Below, piece after piece: positions 1 to 10,622 of a stretch of 64,000 nucleotides of DNA (the first letter of the stretch is position 1; each line of letters begins with the position of its first letter). Below the pieces are notes generated by a model. That model worked only from the letters and a program-made list of their open reading frames with translations, searched no databases and was not told the DNA's origin. The stretch comes from Acidimicrobiaceae bacterium (GTDB taxonomy: Bacteria; Actinomycetota; Acidimicrobiia; Acidimicrobiales; Aldehydirespiratoraceae). The stretch lies in NCBI GenBank assembly GCA_009845995.1, contig VXYK01000035.1:1-64000 (forward strand), given 5' to 3'. The position numbers and the translations under genes were made by a program.

Positions 1-58
1 GTAGAGGTTAGACCGATGATCAAATAGCGCGGCGCTTCGAGCGGATAGGTTCTAGGAG

Positions 59-784
59 GTGCCCGTCGATTTGCTCGATTTGAATCGGATCCCCCGTCAC
101 ATCGCCTGCGTGATGGACGGTAACGGTAGATGGGCCCAGACCAGGGGTTTGCCCCGCACTGAGGGGCACAGGGCGGGTGAGCATTCGTTGTTCGAGGTGG
201 TGGACGCCTCTTTGGAAATCGGTGTCGAGTGGTTGACCGTGTTTGCCTTCAGCACCGAGAACTGGCGCCGACCCCGCGACGAGGTTCGGTTCCTGATCAA
301 CTTCAACGAAGAGATTCTGGTTCGGCGCCGTGATGAACTGAACGAACGCGGGGTGCGGATCCGCTTTGTCGGCCGGCGTGACTGGCGGGTCCCGAAACGG
401 TTGATACGGCGGATGGACGAAGCATCGGGGTTGACAGCAAAGAACCGCACGCTCACCTTCACCATCGCGTTCAACTACGGGGGTCGAGCCGAGATCGTCG
501 ACGCGGTGCGTCGGATCGCGGCTTCTGGCGTGGCTCCCGAGAAAATCACCGAAACGACCATCGCCCGGAATCTCTACGATCCCGAGATGCCTGATCCCGA
601 TCTGGTCATCCGCACCTCGGGGGAGTACCGGATCTCGAACTTCCTGTTGTGGGAGTTGGCCTACAGCGAGTTGGTATTCACCGATACTCCCTGGCCTGAG
701 TTCCAACGGCGAGAGTTTTTCGCTGCTATCAGAGAGTTCCAGGACCGTGACCGCCGATTCGGCGGTGTCGATGGCGGGGACTGA
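59..784 (+). CDS. uppS: Isoprenyl transferase (undecaprenyl diphosphate synthase)
   Basis: HIACVMDGNGRWA, FAFSTENWRRP and PDLVIRTSGEYRISNFLLWELAYSEL motifs of cis-prenyltransferases. Confidence 0.95.
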   Translation: MPVDLLDLNRIPRHIACVMDGNGRWAQTRGLPRTEGHRAGEHSLFEVVDASLEIGVEWLTVFAFSTENWRRPRDEVRFLINFNEEILVRRRDELNERGVRIRFVGRRDWRVPKRLIRRMDEASGLTAKNRTLTFTIAFNYGGRAEIVDAVRRIAASGVAPEKITETTIARNLYDPEMPDPDLVIRTSGEYRISNFLLWELAYSELVFTDTPWPEFQRREFFAAIREFQDRDRRFGGVDGGD

Positions 785-801
785 AATGAGTAACTGTTGA
801 T

Positions 802-1536
802 ATGAGTCTCTACCGGGATCAAGCCGTGGTCCTGCGGACATGGAAGCTCGGTGAAGCTGACCGGATTGTCAGTCTCCACACTCACGACAACGGCAAGGTC
901 CGTGCCGTTGCGAAAGGTATTCGTCGAACAAAATCAAAATTCGGTTCGCGGCTTGAACCGCTGAGCCATGTGTCTGTCCAGTTGTACAGAGGACGCGGTG
1001 ACCTCGACACGATCACTCAGGTGGAGACGATTTCTCGTTTCGGGTCCCTGCGAGACCATCCGGAGCGGTTTGCTCGGGCCGAAGCGTTGCTCGAAGCCGT
1101 CGAGGGAGTCGCACAAGACCGCGAACCGGACCGTGCTCTTCACGTCATGTTGGTCAAGGCGCTGGCCACGCTCGAACTGCACACGCTCGAAAAGGGCGAG
1201 AGCGGCCTGGTTGTCGCTGCTTTCTTTCTCAAACTGCTCGCGCATGAGGGGTTGCAACCCCAACTCGACGCTTGCTATCGGTGTGGCAGCCCTGAAGCGC
1301 TTGTGGCGTTCGACCTCGATGAGGGCGGAGTGCTCTGTCGCCAGTGTCGTCGCGGACGCCCGATCTCGCAAGGGGCCCTTGAGCTGATGAGGCGGACCCT
1401 GAGCGGCGGGCTCGGCAGTGTGCTGGCTGAAGACTCGACTCCTGTTGCGGCCGAGTTGCTGGCACTGTCTACCGCTCTGTTGGAGCACCACTTGGAGCGA
1501 CGCCTGCGTTCCATCGCGGTGCTGGATCAAACCTGA
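802..1536 (+). CDS. recO: DNA repair protein RecO
   Basis: N-term LYRDQAVVLRTWKLGEADRIVSLHT, zinc-finger CYRCGS...CRQC; placed next to uppS. Confidence 0.92.
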   Translation: MSLYRDQAVVLRTWKLGEADRIVSLHTHDNGKVRAVAKGIRRTKSKFGSRLEPLSHVSVQLYRGRGDLDTITQVETISRFGSLRDHPERFARAEALLEAVEGVAQDREPDRALHVMLVKALATLELHTLEKGESGLVVAAFFLKLLAHEGLQPQLDACYRCGSPEALVAFDLDEGGVLCRQCRRGRPISQGALELMRRTLSGGLGSVLAEDSTPVAAELLALSTALLEHHLERRLRSIAVLDQT

Positions 1537-1563
1537 GGTTGCCAGCTGTTTCTCGCAAGGGTT

Positions 1564-2502
1564 CTACTGGCTGATGGGGATCCAGCGACCGCCGGACTCG
1601 CTCCATTCCATCCAGGCTTGAAGTTCGGGATCCCACTGGATGTAGGCCTCGCGTGCCTCATCCCACATTGGCGCGTCCACGCCCGGTTGTGACGGTTCGT
1701 CCTGGTGAGAAGCTTCAGCTGCTGGCGGGGGCTCCGCGGCGCCGTCGGCGTGCGGTTCGACGACCGCCGAGGGGTCTGTGGCCGGGTCGACGGCGGCAGG
1801 GGGCTGTTCTGTGATCGGTGCAGACGCACTCGGCTCCGCGACCGGTGGTTGGGAGGGCCGCGCTTGAACGGGCGGATCCCAGAGACCGGGCACCGAAATC
1901 GTCGCTCCGGCGACTTCGTTGACTCCGGGGACCAGCGTGGGCCTACCGACAGATTTCTTGTCAACAACGAGAGTCTTGGCCGCGAAATCCCCCACACGCC
2001 GATGCCCTTTGGAAGCCAACCCCAAGATCAGCCCGGTCAGTGGGACGATCACGACCCACGGGAACGAGTCAACAATCAGCAGTATCCAGCGCAGAGCCTG
2101 CTTGCCGATCCCGGCTTTCTGAAACGTATTCTTGTCCACCACGCGAACGCCCACAGCAAGCTTTCCCAAGGATCCGCCGGTTATCGAAGAAATGACGACC
2201 GAGTTCAACACCGCGATGGCGAGCGTCAACCAGAACAGGTTGTTGAATTTGTCGGCCTCGAACACGAACACCGCTGAATCCAGGTCTACGCAAACGTCGC
2301 CGTTGTTCAGGGCTTCGTAGTGTTCACATATCTGCGTGGCCAGGGCCGGATCATCGACCTCGTCGAGAGTGGCCATTGAGAAGACCGCTATCACCCCGAC
2401 CACGAACAGGATGAGAAAATCAATGATGTAGGCAAAGCAACGACGGCCGAACACGGCCGTCGGGTCAGCGGGAACGGGATCGTTGGGCTGGATGGACTCC
2501 AT
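1564..2502 (-). CDS. RDD family membrane protein
   Basis: RRCFAYIIDFLILF...GGSLGKLAVGVRVV...KGHRRVGDFAAKTLVV, with Pro/Ala-rich C-terminal tail. Confidence 0.85.
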   Translation of the reverse strand: MESIQPNDPVPADPTAVFGRRCFAYIIDFLILFVVGVIAVFSMATLDEVDDPALATQICEHYEALNNGDVCVDLDSAVFVFEADKFNNLFWLTLAIAVLNSVVISSITGGSLGKLAVGVRVVDKNTFQKAGIGKQALRWILLIVDSFPWVVIVPLTGLILGLASKGHRRVGDFAAKTLVVDKKSVGRPTLVPGVNEVAGATISVPGLWDPPVQARPSQPPVAEPSASAPITEQPPAAVDPATDPSAVVEPHADGAAEPPPAAEASHQDEPSQPGVDAPMWDEAREAYIQWDPELQAWMEWSESGGRWIPISQ

Positions 2503-2531
2503 AGGTGCGCACCTCCGGTAGCCTCGCGGCC

Positions 2532-3854
2532 ATGGCCGACTCGGAACTGTTTGACGGGCTTTTCGACAAGATAGTGAACCTATCCAAGCGCCGCGGATTT
2601 GTATTCCAGTCTGCGGAGATATACGGCGGTTTTCGTTCGACTTACGACTACGGGCCGCTCGGGGTTCTGTTGCTGCGCAACGTCAAGGAAGCCTGGTGGC
2701 GCTCGATGGTGCAGCACCGGCACGACGTGGTCGGTCTCGACGCGGCGATCCTCTCGCCACCGCAGGTGTGGGAGGCGAGCGGTCACCTGGCCAACTTCTC
2801 GGATCCCCTTGTCGACTGCACCCATTGCAACGCCCGACACCGCCAGGACAAGCTTGAGGATCCCGACACGTGTCCGACGTGCGGTACCTCTGGTTGCTTC
2901 ACTGAGGCGCGCGAGTTCAACTTGATGTTCAAGACTCACGCGGGCCCTATGGTCGACTCGACCGCCGAGGTCTACCTGCGCCCGGAAACGGCCCAAGGTA
3001 TATTCACCAACTTCGCCAACGTGCTTCAGACCAGCCGTAAGAGACCCCCTTTCGGTATCGCCCAGATCGGCAAGTCGTTTCGCAACGAGATCACCCCGGG
3101 GAACTTCGTTTTTCGAACCCGGGAGTTCGAGCAGATGGAGATGGAGTTCTTTGTTCCGCCAGATGACGCCGACCACTGGTTCAACTATTGGTGCGATCAA
3201 AGACTGGAGTGGTATCTGGATCTGGGTATTCCCGAAGCAGATGTCCGCCTCCGACCGCATGATTCTGATGAATTGAGCCACTATTCGTCGGGAACTTCAG
3301 ACTTGGAATATCGCTTCCCGTGGGGTTGGGACGAATTGGAGGGCATCGCCAATCGCGGAGATTTCGATCTGACGGTTCATACCGCGCATTCCGGCGAGCG
3401 TCTTGAGTACTTCGATCAGACGAACAACCGGCACTACGTACCGCATGTGATCGAACCGGCCGCGGGAGCCACCCGCGCGGCCATGGCGTTTCTAATGGCT
3501 GCTTACGATGAAGAAACTGTCAACGACAGCGTTCGTACCGTGCTGCGTCTCGACCCCAGGCTTGCGCCCTACAAGGTTGCGGTCCTGCCACTGTCCAACA
3601 AGGACACGCTCACGCCGACCGCGCAGGAGGTCTTCAAGGTCGTCAAATTGCGCTGGATGGCCGACTACGACCAGACACAGTCCATCGGCAAGCGCTACGC
3701 CCGGCAAGATGAAATAGGCACGCCCTACTGCGTAACCGTCGACTTCGACACGCTCGATGATCGCGCCGTCACCGTGCGTGAACGAGACACGCGTGAACAG
3801 GAGCGAGTTTCGATCGATCAACTCGAAGGATTTCTCGCTGCTCGGCTCGGCTGA
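2532..3854 (+). CDS. glyS: Glycine--tRNA ligase
   Basis: KIVNLSKRRGFVFQSAEIYGG...YDYGPLGVLL...LRPETAQGIF; ORF opens at 2505 but MADSEL start at 2532 is more plausible. Confidence 0.95.
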   Translation: MADSELFDGLFDKIVNLSKRRGFVFQSAEIYGGFRSTYDYGPLGVLLLRNVKEAWWRSMVQHRHDVVGLDAAILSPPQVWEASGHLANFSDPLVDCTHCNARHRQDKLEDPDTCPTCGTSGCFTEAREFNLMFKTHAGPMVDSTAEVYLRPETAQGIFTNFANVLQTSRKRPPFGIAQIGKSFRNEITPGNFVFRTREFEQMEMEFFVPPDDADHWFNYWCDQRLEWYLDLGIPEADVRLRPHDSDELSHYSSGTSDLEYRFPWGWDELEGIANRGDFDLTVHTAHSGERLEYFDQTNNRHYVPHVIEPAAGATRAAMAFLMAAYDEETVNDSVRTVLRLDPRLAPYKVAVLPLSNKDTLTPTAQEVFKVVKLRWMADYDQTQSIGKRYARQDEIGTPYCVTVDFDTLDDRAVTVRERDTREQERVSIDQLEGFLAARLG

Positions 3855-3907
3855 TCGCGCACTCCCGCGGCCTCTATCCCGAGCGTGGTATTCGGCTAGT
3901 TTGCGGA

Positions 3908-5782
3908 TTGATGGGCATTCACGATGACGACATCGCAAAGGTACGTGCCTCTGCCGATCTCGTCGCGCTGATCGGCGAACATACCGACATCAAGCGTTCG
4001 GGCCGCAATTGGATGGCCCGCTGCCCGCTTCATGGTGAACGCACCCCGTCGCTGTCGGTCAACGCCGAAAAAGGGGTCTACTACTGTTTCGGTTGTCAAC
4101 GCAGCGGTGACGCGATCACGTTTGTCCAAGAGATCGAGAAACTCGATTTCGTCGGCGCAGTCGAGTCGCTCGCGTCTCGCTACGGCGTGCAGTTGCGCTA
4201 CACGACCCAGGGTGAGGGCACCACCCGGGCTCGCAAGCGAGTTCTGCTCGACGCGGTGGCCAAAGCAGTCGATTTCTACCATCAGCGGCTGCTCGACAGC
4301 CCCGACGCCGGCGCGGCTCGCGGCTACCTGCGCTCCCGCGGTTACGACCGTTCAGTGGTGAGCAAGTACAAGCTCGGCTGGGCTCCCGACAGTTGGGATG
4401 AGCTGGCTAAACACCTGAGACTGAACGCTGCTGACCTTAAAGACAGCGGCCTCGGGTTCGTCAACAAAGCCGACCGACCCCAGGATGCTTTCAGGGCGCG
4501 CATCATGTTCCCGATAGCCGACGAGCGGGGCGACTTCACGGGCTTTGGCGGGAGGATTCTGCCAGGTCAAGAAGGCCCCAAATACAAGAACACAATCGGC
4601 GAAGCAGTTGTCTATGACAAGAGCAAATTGCTGTATGGGCTGCACGCCCATCGCCAGGGCATCGTCAAAGAAGGCGAAGCGATTATCTGCGAGGGCTACA
4701 CCGATGTGATCGGCTTCGCCAACGCGAACATCCTGCGGGCTGTCGCAACCTGTGGCACAGCTCTGACCGAAGAACACATCAAATTGCTCAAGCGGTTCTC
4801 AGCGAATCGCTTGGTGCTTGCATTCGACACTGACTCGGCTGGTCTCGCAGCCGCCGAACGCGTCTACGAATGGGAGCAGCAGTTCGAGCTCGACGTGCGC
4901 GTCGCCGACCTGCCGCCCGGGGTCGACCCCGACGATGTAGCCCGTGAAGACCCGGCGGAACTGGCCAGAGCAGTGCGGGAAGCCATCCCGTACATGCGTT
5001 TTCGTATGGGTCGGGCGCTGTCTGCGGGTGATCTGTCGAGTCCGGAGGGCCGAGCCCGTGCCGCAGAGCGTGCAGTTGACGTCGTCAGCGAGCATCCCAA
5101 CGAGCTTGTTCGCGATCCTTACCTCGAGGAGATCGCCCAGGTTTGCCGGGTAGACGTCGCCAGATTGCGGGAGCTTGCCTCCAAGCCTCGGCCGAAGCCG
5201 CAGGCACAGAGGCGCGGAGCCCACCAAGGCCGTCCCCACGGCCGAACCCAACAGGAATGGGCGGATCACGAGGTCCCCAACGCGCCCGACGAAGAAACCC
5301 AGAGCACCAGCCCCGAAGCATCACTCACGGACTCGCTCGCAACGGCCGCAGAAGACGAAGCTCTCCGGCTCGTCATCGACCAACCCGACCAGGCTGCGCG
5401 ACTTCACGCCAATCTGTTCGGTCACAGTGTCCGTCAAGAAGCATTCCAAGCACTTCGAGACCATGGCTTTGAAGGGGCTGCTGACCATTGTGGTCCTCAG
5501 GCTGCGGACCTGTTGCGACGGTTGGCCGTTGAAGGGTTCGACGCTGATCGCGACGATGTGCTGGCAGGCGTGGCGCGTCTGGCGGGTCGACGAACCCTCG
5601 ACGGCATAAGCCGTGGCCTGCGTTCCTACGAAGCGGCCGCTGAAGCAAGAATCGAAGTGAGCCGCTCGTTCACGTGGCTCAAGCGCGAACTGGAAAAACT
5701 CGATGAACGGGAGACCCGCCGACGCGCCATAGACGAATTGCTACCATGGTTGGTGAGTCACGCAGAATGGAGGGCAAGGTAA
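3908..5782 (+). CDS. dnaG: DNA primase
   Basis: N-term [14 protein letters not shown]...[15 protein letters not shown] zinc finger; Toprim EGYTDVIG. Confidence 0.95.
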   Translation: MMGIHDDDIAKVRASADLVALIGEHTDIKRSGRNWMARCPLHGERTPSLSVNAEKGVYYCFGCQRSGDAITFVQEIEKLDFVGAVESLASRYGVQLRYTTQGEGTTRARKRVLLDAVAKAVDFYHQRLLDSPDAGAARGYLRSRGYDRSVVSKYKLGWAPDSWDELAKHLRLNAADLKDSGLGFVNKADRPQDAFRARIMFPIADERGDFTGFGGRILPGQEGPKYKNTIGEAVVYDKSKLLYGLHAHRQGIVKEGEAIICEGYTDVIGFANANILRAVATCGTALTEEHIKLLKRFSANRLVLAFDTDSAGLAAAERVYEWEQQFELDVRVADLPPGVDPDDVAREDPAELARAVREAIPYMRFRMGRALSAGDLSSPEGRARAAERAVDVVSEHPNELVRDPYLEEIAQVCRVDVARLRELASKPRPKPQAQRRGAHQGRPHGRTQQEWADHEVPNAPDEETQSTSPEASLTDSLATAAEDEALRLVIDQPDQAARLHANLFGHSVRQEAFQALRDHGFEGAADHCGPQAADLLRRLAVEGFDADRDDVLAGVARLAGRRTLDGISRGLRSYEAAAEARIEVSRSFTWLKRELEKLDERETRRRAIDELLPWLVSHAEWRAR

Positions 5783-6741
5783 GGGTGCCTTTCAGCGTTA
5801 GTTCCGGGGCGGGGTCGACTGACGATGCTGTGCGTTTGTATCTCAAAGAGATCGGGCGCGTGCCCCTGCTCGATGCTGACGAGGAAGTCTGGATCGCAAC
5901 CCGTATCCGAAGCGGGGGAGAAGCGGCGGAGACGCTCGCTGAATTGTCAGTCACCAATGAAGTGCTCGAACCCGATGAGCGTGCGCGCCTCGAGTGTCTG
6001 GTCAGCGATGGCGAACAGGCTCGTGATGAGTTGACGCGAGCGAACCTCCGGCTCGTGGTGTCGATCGCCAAGCGCTACGCGGGCCGCGGAATGGCATTGC
6101 TCGATGTGATCCAGGAAGGAAATCTCGGTTTGATCCGAGCGGTGGAGAAGTTCGACCACAGCAAGGGCTTCAAGTTCTCGACCTACGCCACCTGGTGGAT
6201 TCGTCAATCGATCACGCGAGCGATCGCGGATCAGTCGCGCACCATTCGCATACCCGTTCATGTTGCTGAAACCGTCAATCGGGTGAAACGCGTGCAGTCG
6301 GAGATGCGCCAAGGTCTCATGCGTGAGCCGACAGTCGAAGAGCTTGCAGCCGAGGTCGACGAGCCGATCGAGAAGGTCTCAGAGATCCTGCGGATTTCTT
6401 TGGATCTGCTGTCACTCGATTCGCCGGTCGGCGAGGGTGAAGACTCGAACCTCGCCAATTTCGTGGAAGATCAGAATGCGATCGCCCCTGGTGATGCCGC
6501 AACTCGGAGTCTGCTGGTGGAGGCGGTACGAGAGGTGTTGGGCGACCTTCCCCAAAGGGAACAGGAAGTGGTTCGGATGCGTTTTGGGCTCGACGACGGT
6601 CAACCGCGGACGCTCAAGGAAGTCGGCGAAACCTTCGGAGTCACTCGGGAACGTATCCGGCAGATCGAAGCCAAAACCTTGACAAAGTTGCGCCACCCGC
6701 ACCGCAGCGAACAACTACGCGATTATCTGGAATCCCGCTGA
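5746..6741 (+). CDS. RNA polymerase primary-type sigma factor (RpoD family)
   Basis: region 2 [47 protein letters not shown]; region 4 [20 protein letters not shown]; start could be 5767. Confidence 0.93.
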   Translation: MVGESRRMEGKVRVPFSVSSGAGSTDDAVRLYLKEIGRVPLLDADEEVWIATRIRSGGEAAETLAELSVTNEVLEPDERARLECLVSDGEQARDELTRANLRLVVSIAKRYAGRGMALLDVIQEGNLGLIRAVEKFDHSKGFKFSTYATWWIRQSITRAIADQSRTIRIPVHVAETVNRVKRVQSEMRQGLMREPTVEELAAEVDEPIEKVSEILRISLDLLSLDSPVGEGEDSNLANFVEDQNAIAPGDAATRSLLVEAVREVLGDLPQREQEVVRMRFGLDDGQPRTLKEVGETFGVTRERIRQIEAKTLTKLRHPHRSEQLRDYLESR

Positions 6742-6821
6742 TCGGTGCATTGGTCTCTGCATAAAAAAACCACATCGAGCCGATCTGGTGGCGGTATCAT
6801 CTTTTTCACCTTGAAAGCCGA

Positions 6822-6897
6822 TCCGGGGTAGCTCAGCTGGCAGAGCGCTCGGCTGTTAACCGAATTGTCGTGGGTTCGATCCCCACCCCCGGAGCCA
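6822..6897 (+). tRNA. tRNA-Asn (GTT), CCA encoded
   Basis: TCCGGGG acceptor pairs with CCCCGGA, anticodon loop CTGTTAA, T-arm GGGTTCGATCCCC, ends GCCA. Confidence 0.95.
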
Positions 6898-6965
6898 CCG
6901 AAGCAGGCTGCACTCAGGTGCGGTCGGCTTCGCTGTTCACCGGGCTACAGCGATAGTGTCTCGTT

Positions 6966-7038
6966 GGGCTCGTAGCTCAGTGGTTAGAGCAGAGGACTCA
7001 TAATCCTTCGGTCGTGGGTTCGATCCCCACCGAGCCCA
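6966..7038 (+). tRNA. tRNA with CAT anticodon (probably elongator Met)
   Basis: GGGCTCG/CGAGCCC acceptor, anticodon loop CTCATAA, T-arm GGGTTCGATCCCC; Met versus Ile2 not distinguishable here. Confidence 0.92.
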
Positions 7039-7129
7039 CTATAGGCTCCATTGGTCGCTGGCCGGATGGCTAACAGCGATGTTCAAGGCCTCACAGAGGT
7101 TTCGGATCAAACCACGAAAGGCAACACAC

Positions 7130-8443
7130 ATGAGTAACGACTGGGGTTTTGAGACCCGCCAAATCCATGCCGGGCAAGAACCCGATCCGGCCACCGGTGC
7201 GCGCGCCGTGCCGATCTATCAGACGACGGCGTACCAGTTTCGCGACACCGACCACGCTAAGAACTTGTTTGCTCTAGCTGAGATAGGCAACATCTACACC
7301 CGGATAATGAACCCGACCCAAGCTGTGGTTGAAGCTCGCCTCGCCAGTCTCGAAGGCGGCACAGACACCGCAGTGGGCATTCCGGGGGCACTAGCGCTGT
7401 CGTCAGGACAGGCCGCAGAGACGTTGGCGATTCTGAATCTCGCCGAGTCCGGTGATCACATCGTGTCGGCGGCGGCTCTCTACGGTGGGACCTACAACCT
7501 CTTCCACTACACGCTGCCGAAGATGGGAATCACCTGCACGTTCATCGACGACGCCGACGATCCCGACGCTTGGCAAGCTGCCACGCAGCCCAATACCAAG
7601 GCCTACTACTGCGAGTCGATCGGCAATCCGATGAACAACGTTGTCAACATCGCCATGGTTGCAGACATCGCCCATGCCAACAACGTGCCGCTCATCGTCG
7701 ACAACACGGTGGCCACCCCGTATCTGATCCGGCCCATCGAGCACGGTGCAGACATCGTTGTCCATTCGGCTACGAAGTTCATCGGCGGACACGGCACCGC
7801 TATCGCCGGAGTGATCGTCGACGGCGGCACCTTCGATTTCGGAGCGTCCGGCAAGCACCCGATGTTCACCGAGCCGGATCCCAGCTATCACGGCCTTGCC
7901 TACTGGCCGGCACTCGGTGCGGGCTCCTACATCATCAAGGCCCGTGTGCAGCTCTTGCGCGATATCGGTGCGGCGATTGCGCCACTCACTTCGTTCCTGC
8001 TGCTGCAGGGTCTTGAGACGCTGAGCATGCGGATGGAGCGTCACTTCTCCAACGCGAACGCAGTCGTGGATTATCTGGCTTCTCACGATCAGGTCGCGTC
8101 TGTCGCCTATGCAGGTTTGCCCGACTCGCCCTGGCACGACATCGCCAACGAACTCGGTGGCGGCAAAGGCTACGGATCGGTACCTGCGTTTGTGATCAAG
8201 GGCGGTCTCGAAGCGGGCAAGAAGTTCGTCGAGGCCCTCGAGCTTCACAGCCACCTGGCCAACATTGGTGATACTCGCAGCCTGGTGATTCAGCCGGCGG
8301 CCACCACCCACTCCCAGCTCACACCTGAGGAACAGGAATCCACTGGTGTCACCCCAGGGCAGGTGAGACTATCGGTGGGCCTCGAATCGATTGAGGACAT
8401 CATTGCGGATCTCGACAAGGGGTTTGCGGCAGCCGCTTCGTGA
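7130..8443 (+). CDS. O-acetylhomoserine/O-acetylserine sulfhydrylase
   Basis: [16 protein letters not shown]..; PLP-lysine motif [24 protein letters not shown] typical of MetY; ORF opens at 7079. Confidence 0.93.
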   Translation: MSNDWGFETRQIHAGQEPDPATGARAVPIYQTTAYQFRDTDHAKNLFALAEIGNIYTRIMNPTQAVVEARLASLEGGTDTAVGIPGALALSSGQAAETLAILNLAESGDHIVSAAALYGGTYNLFHYTLPKMGITCTFIDDADDPDAWQAATQPNTKAYYCESIGNPMNNVVNIAMVADIAHANNVPLIVDNTVATPYLIRPIEHGADIVVHSATKFIGGHGTAIAGVIVDGGTFDFGASGKHPMFTEPDPSYHGLAYWPALGAGSYIIKARVQLLRDIGAAIAPLTSFLLLQGLETLSMRMERHFSNANAVVDYLASHDQVASVAYAGLPDSPWHDIANELGGGKGYGSVPAFVIKGGLEAGKKFVEALELHSHLANIGDTRSLVIQPAATTHSQLTPEEQESTGVTPGQVRLSVGLESIEDIIADLDKGFAAAAS

Positions 8444-8462
8444 ACAACGGAGGTGATAACCG

Positions 8463-8918
8463 ATGCTGAGCGAAGGTGAACTGGTTGGTGACTTCAGTTT
8501 GAGTGACCAACACGGCAACACCGTGACGCTGGACGACTTGGTTGCGACCGGACCGTTGGTTCTGTTCTTCTACCTGCGGACCAATACGGTCGGTTGAACC
8601 AAGGTAAGCTGCACCTTCCGCGACCTGAAGGCGGAGTTCGCTGAACTCAACGCCTCCAGAGTGGGGGTCTGCGCTGATTCGGTGAATCGGCAGAGAAAAT
8701 TCGATGAGAAGCACACGCTGGGGTTCCCGCTGCTCTCGGACCCTAGGGGCCGGGTTGCGCGCCTGTTCGGCGTCAAACGCTTCGGGCCGCTTCCGCCGAA
8801 GCGGACGACGTTTGTGATCGGCCAGGACCGGCGGATCGTCCGCGCGATCTGCAGCGAATCCGACATGGCTGTTCACACCGATGAGGCACTGGCGGCCTTG
8901 CGAGAGCTGCGCTCTTAG
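8463..8918 (+). CDS. PrxQ/BCP-type peroxiredoxin, predicted selenoprotein (in-frame TGA at 8595-8597 = peroxidatic residue)
   Basis: Manual translation through TGA: MLSEGELVGDFSLSDQHGNTVTLDDLVATGPLVLFFYLRTNTVG-U-TKVSCTFRDLKAEFAELNASRVGVCADSVNRQRKFDEKHTLGFPLLSDPRGRVARLFGVKRF...; U aligns with Cp of TPGCTxxxCxFRD; SD GGAGGTGAT at 8449-8457; ORF finder only reports the part from 8661. Confidence 0.88.
8607..8638 (+). promoter_or_regulatory. Candidate bacterial SECIS hairpin
   Basis: CCTTC(8614-8618)/GAAGG(8627-8631) upper stem, 8-nt loop CGCGACCT, lower pairs 8612-8633, 8610-8635, 8609-8636, 8608-8637, 8607-8638; 21 nt between TGA and loop. Confidence 0.55.
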
Positions 8919-8950
8919 ACCGGGCCATTGTTCGACCGAGGACTAGAGCC

Positions 8951-9514
8951 TCAGGGTTCGTCAATCCAGGCCGGCGCGCGGTCGAGCAGGAATTCGGCGA
9001 CCTTTGAACAGCGATCTAGCACATCGCAAAGCACGTCACGCCCAAAGAAGATTTTCGCTAGTTCCACCTCGACCCGGGCGACGATGCTGATTGCCCGAAC
9101 TGGTCCGTCAGTCACAGCGGCGAAACTGTCGAGAGCACTCACTTCGAGCGGCAACTCGGTCGAACCGACTCCCGCGAGGTCGGTCGCCAAGATAAGCAAG
9201 TCGGGTGCATACGGCAGCGGTGGCAAAGCGAAGCTGATCGTCAACGGCAGGCGAATATCGCCGGAAGGCTCACCTCCTTCGCCGACTCGAATCAACTCAT
9301 CTTCGAACATGATCAGCGATCGCGGGTCGACTTCCAGAGCGACATGCATGTCCAACGGGCCGTCACATGCCCTATCGGGATGCAGGTCAACCTCCCAGGT
9401 TTGCCTGTTGGTGTAAGTCTCGATGAAGTGCCGCTCGTCATGAACGTGGAATCCGTGTTCAACTACATGGTCCTTGAGATCGGCAACGAATCCCTGTAGG
9501 TCGATAACTGCCAT
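8951..9514 (-). CDS. Hypothetical protein
   Basis: Long ORF (8951..9604) with plausible internal start MAVIDLQGFVADL; no family recognised. Confidence 0.6.
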   Translation of the reverse strand: MAVIDLQGFVADLKDHVVEHGFHVHDERHFIETYTNRQTWEVDLHPDRACDGPLDMHVALEVDPRSLIMFEDELIRVGEGGEPSGDIRLPLTISFALPPLPYAPDLLILATDLAGVGSTELPLEVSALDSFAAVTDGPVRAISIVARVEVELAKIFFGRDVLCDVLDRCSKVAEFLLDRAPAWIDEP

Positions 9515-9657
9515 TGCCACTAGCTTGCCATGTCTTGATGCGTATCGTGTGGGGCGTGGATCGTAATTTCCGAGAGATGGTCTGAGATTGATCGTGCGGT
9601 GCACCCGCGGTGCGGCCGAAGCGAGGTGGGAGAGAGGGGTTAGAGAGGGTGGAAGAG

Positions 9658-10491
9658 ATGCGAGAGTGGACCGCCGATGAGGTGCTCGCTGTCCTCAATG
9701 AAGCCACCGATGCGGTTGTTGCAGCCTTTTCGGCCAACCGTGACTGGGGAAAGTCGGGCTTGCGCCATGATCAGTACGTACCGGATCTTGTCGCTGACGA
9801 AGCGGTGCTCGACGTGCTCGGGGCCGCTGGTATCCGTGTCCTCAGCGAAGAGAGCGGCCTAGGGCCAGAGCGGCCCGGCCCGCGGCCCGAGCGGCCCAGT
9901 GAGCGAAGCGAACATGAGTGGGGAGAACTAGGACCCGGGTCGTCCGGCGGAGGGCTGGTGGCGGTAGTCGATCCTCTCGACGGTTCAACCAACGCTTCTC
10001 TATCGCTTCCATGGTTTGCCACGAGTCTGTGCGTGGTTGACGACAAGGGCCCATGGGTCGCGGTCGTCCACGATCATCCAGGCAATCGGCGCTACACGGC
10101 GATCCGCGGTCGGGGGGCCGACCTTGATGGCGTTGCGCTCCAAACACCGCCGCTGGTCGAGTTCTCCGAAGCAGTCGTGGCAGTCAACGGTCTGCCGCCA
10201 GCGTCACCCGGCTGGTGGCAGTTCCGCACCATGGGATCCTGCGCCCTCGAGTTGTGTGCCGTAGCCGATGGCCGTTTCGCCGGTTTCGTCGACTTCGCCG
10301 ACACGCTTCATGTCTGGGATTACTTGGGTGCAGTGCTGATCTGCAGCGAAGTCGGCGTGGCGGCGGTTGATGCCGAAGGGCGGGACTTGGCATGTATTGA
10401 TCACAAGGCTCAACGGTCACCAGTTGCCGCTCCGCCGGCGCTGTTTCCGCACCTCTTGGCGCTTCGGCGAGGTACCAGCGGGAGCGTTTAG
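9658..10491 (+). CDS. Inositol monophosphatase family protein
   Basis: SEESG...VAVVDPLDGSTNASLSLPWFATSL; W-D motif LHVWDYLGAVLI. Confidence 0.88.
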   Translation: MREWTADEVLAVLNEATDAVVAAFSANRDWGKSGLRHDQYVPDLVADEAVLDVLGAAGIRVLSEESGLGPERPGPRPERPSERSEHEWGELGPGSSGGGLVAVVDPLDGSTNASLSLPWFATSLCVVDDKGPWVAVVHDHPGNRRYTAIRGRGADLDGVALQTPPLVEFSEAVVAVNGLPPASPGWWQFRTMGSCALELCAVADGRFAGFVDFADTLHVWDYLGAVLICSEVGVAAVDAEGRDLACIDHKAQRSPVAAPPALFPHLLALRRGTSGSV

Positions 10492-10622
10492 GCTGGCAAC
10501 ACATCTCCGGTTGTAGTCTGTTCAATTCGCGCTAAAATTGTGAGCGAACCACTGACCTTGGCCGTGATCCTACGTATCGCGTCACCGATATGGGTCGGAT
10601 TTACCTGGAAGGGAAACCATAC

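Noticed and set aside
8595-8597. Simple nonsense mutation/pseudogene explanation for the peroxiredoxin
   Set aside because: The stop falls exactly on the catalytic Cys codon, it is TGA, the rest of the frame is intact with a strong SD and the resolving Cys is retained; Sec is more likely, although a sequencing error cannot be excluded from this window alone.
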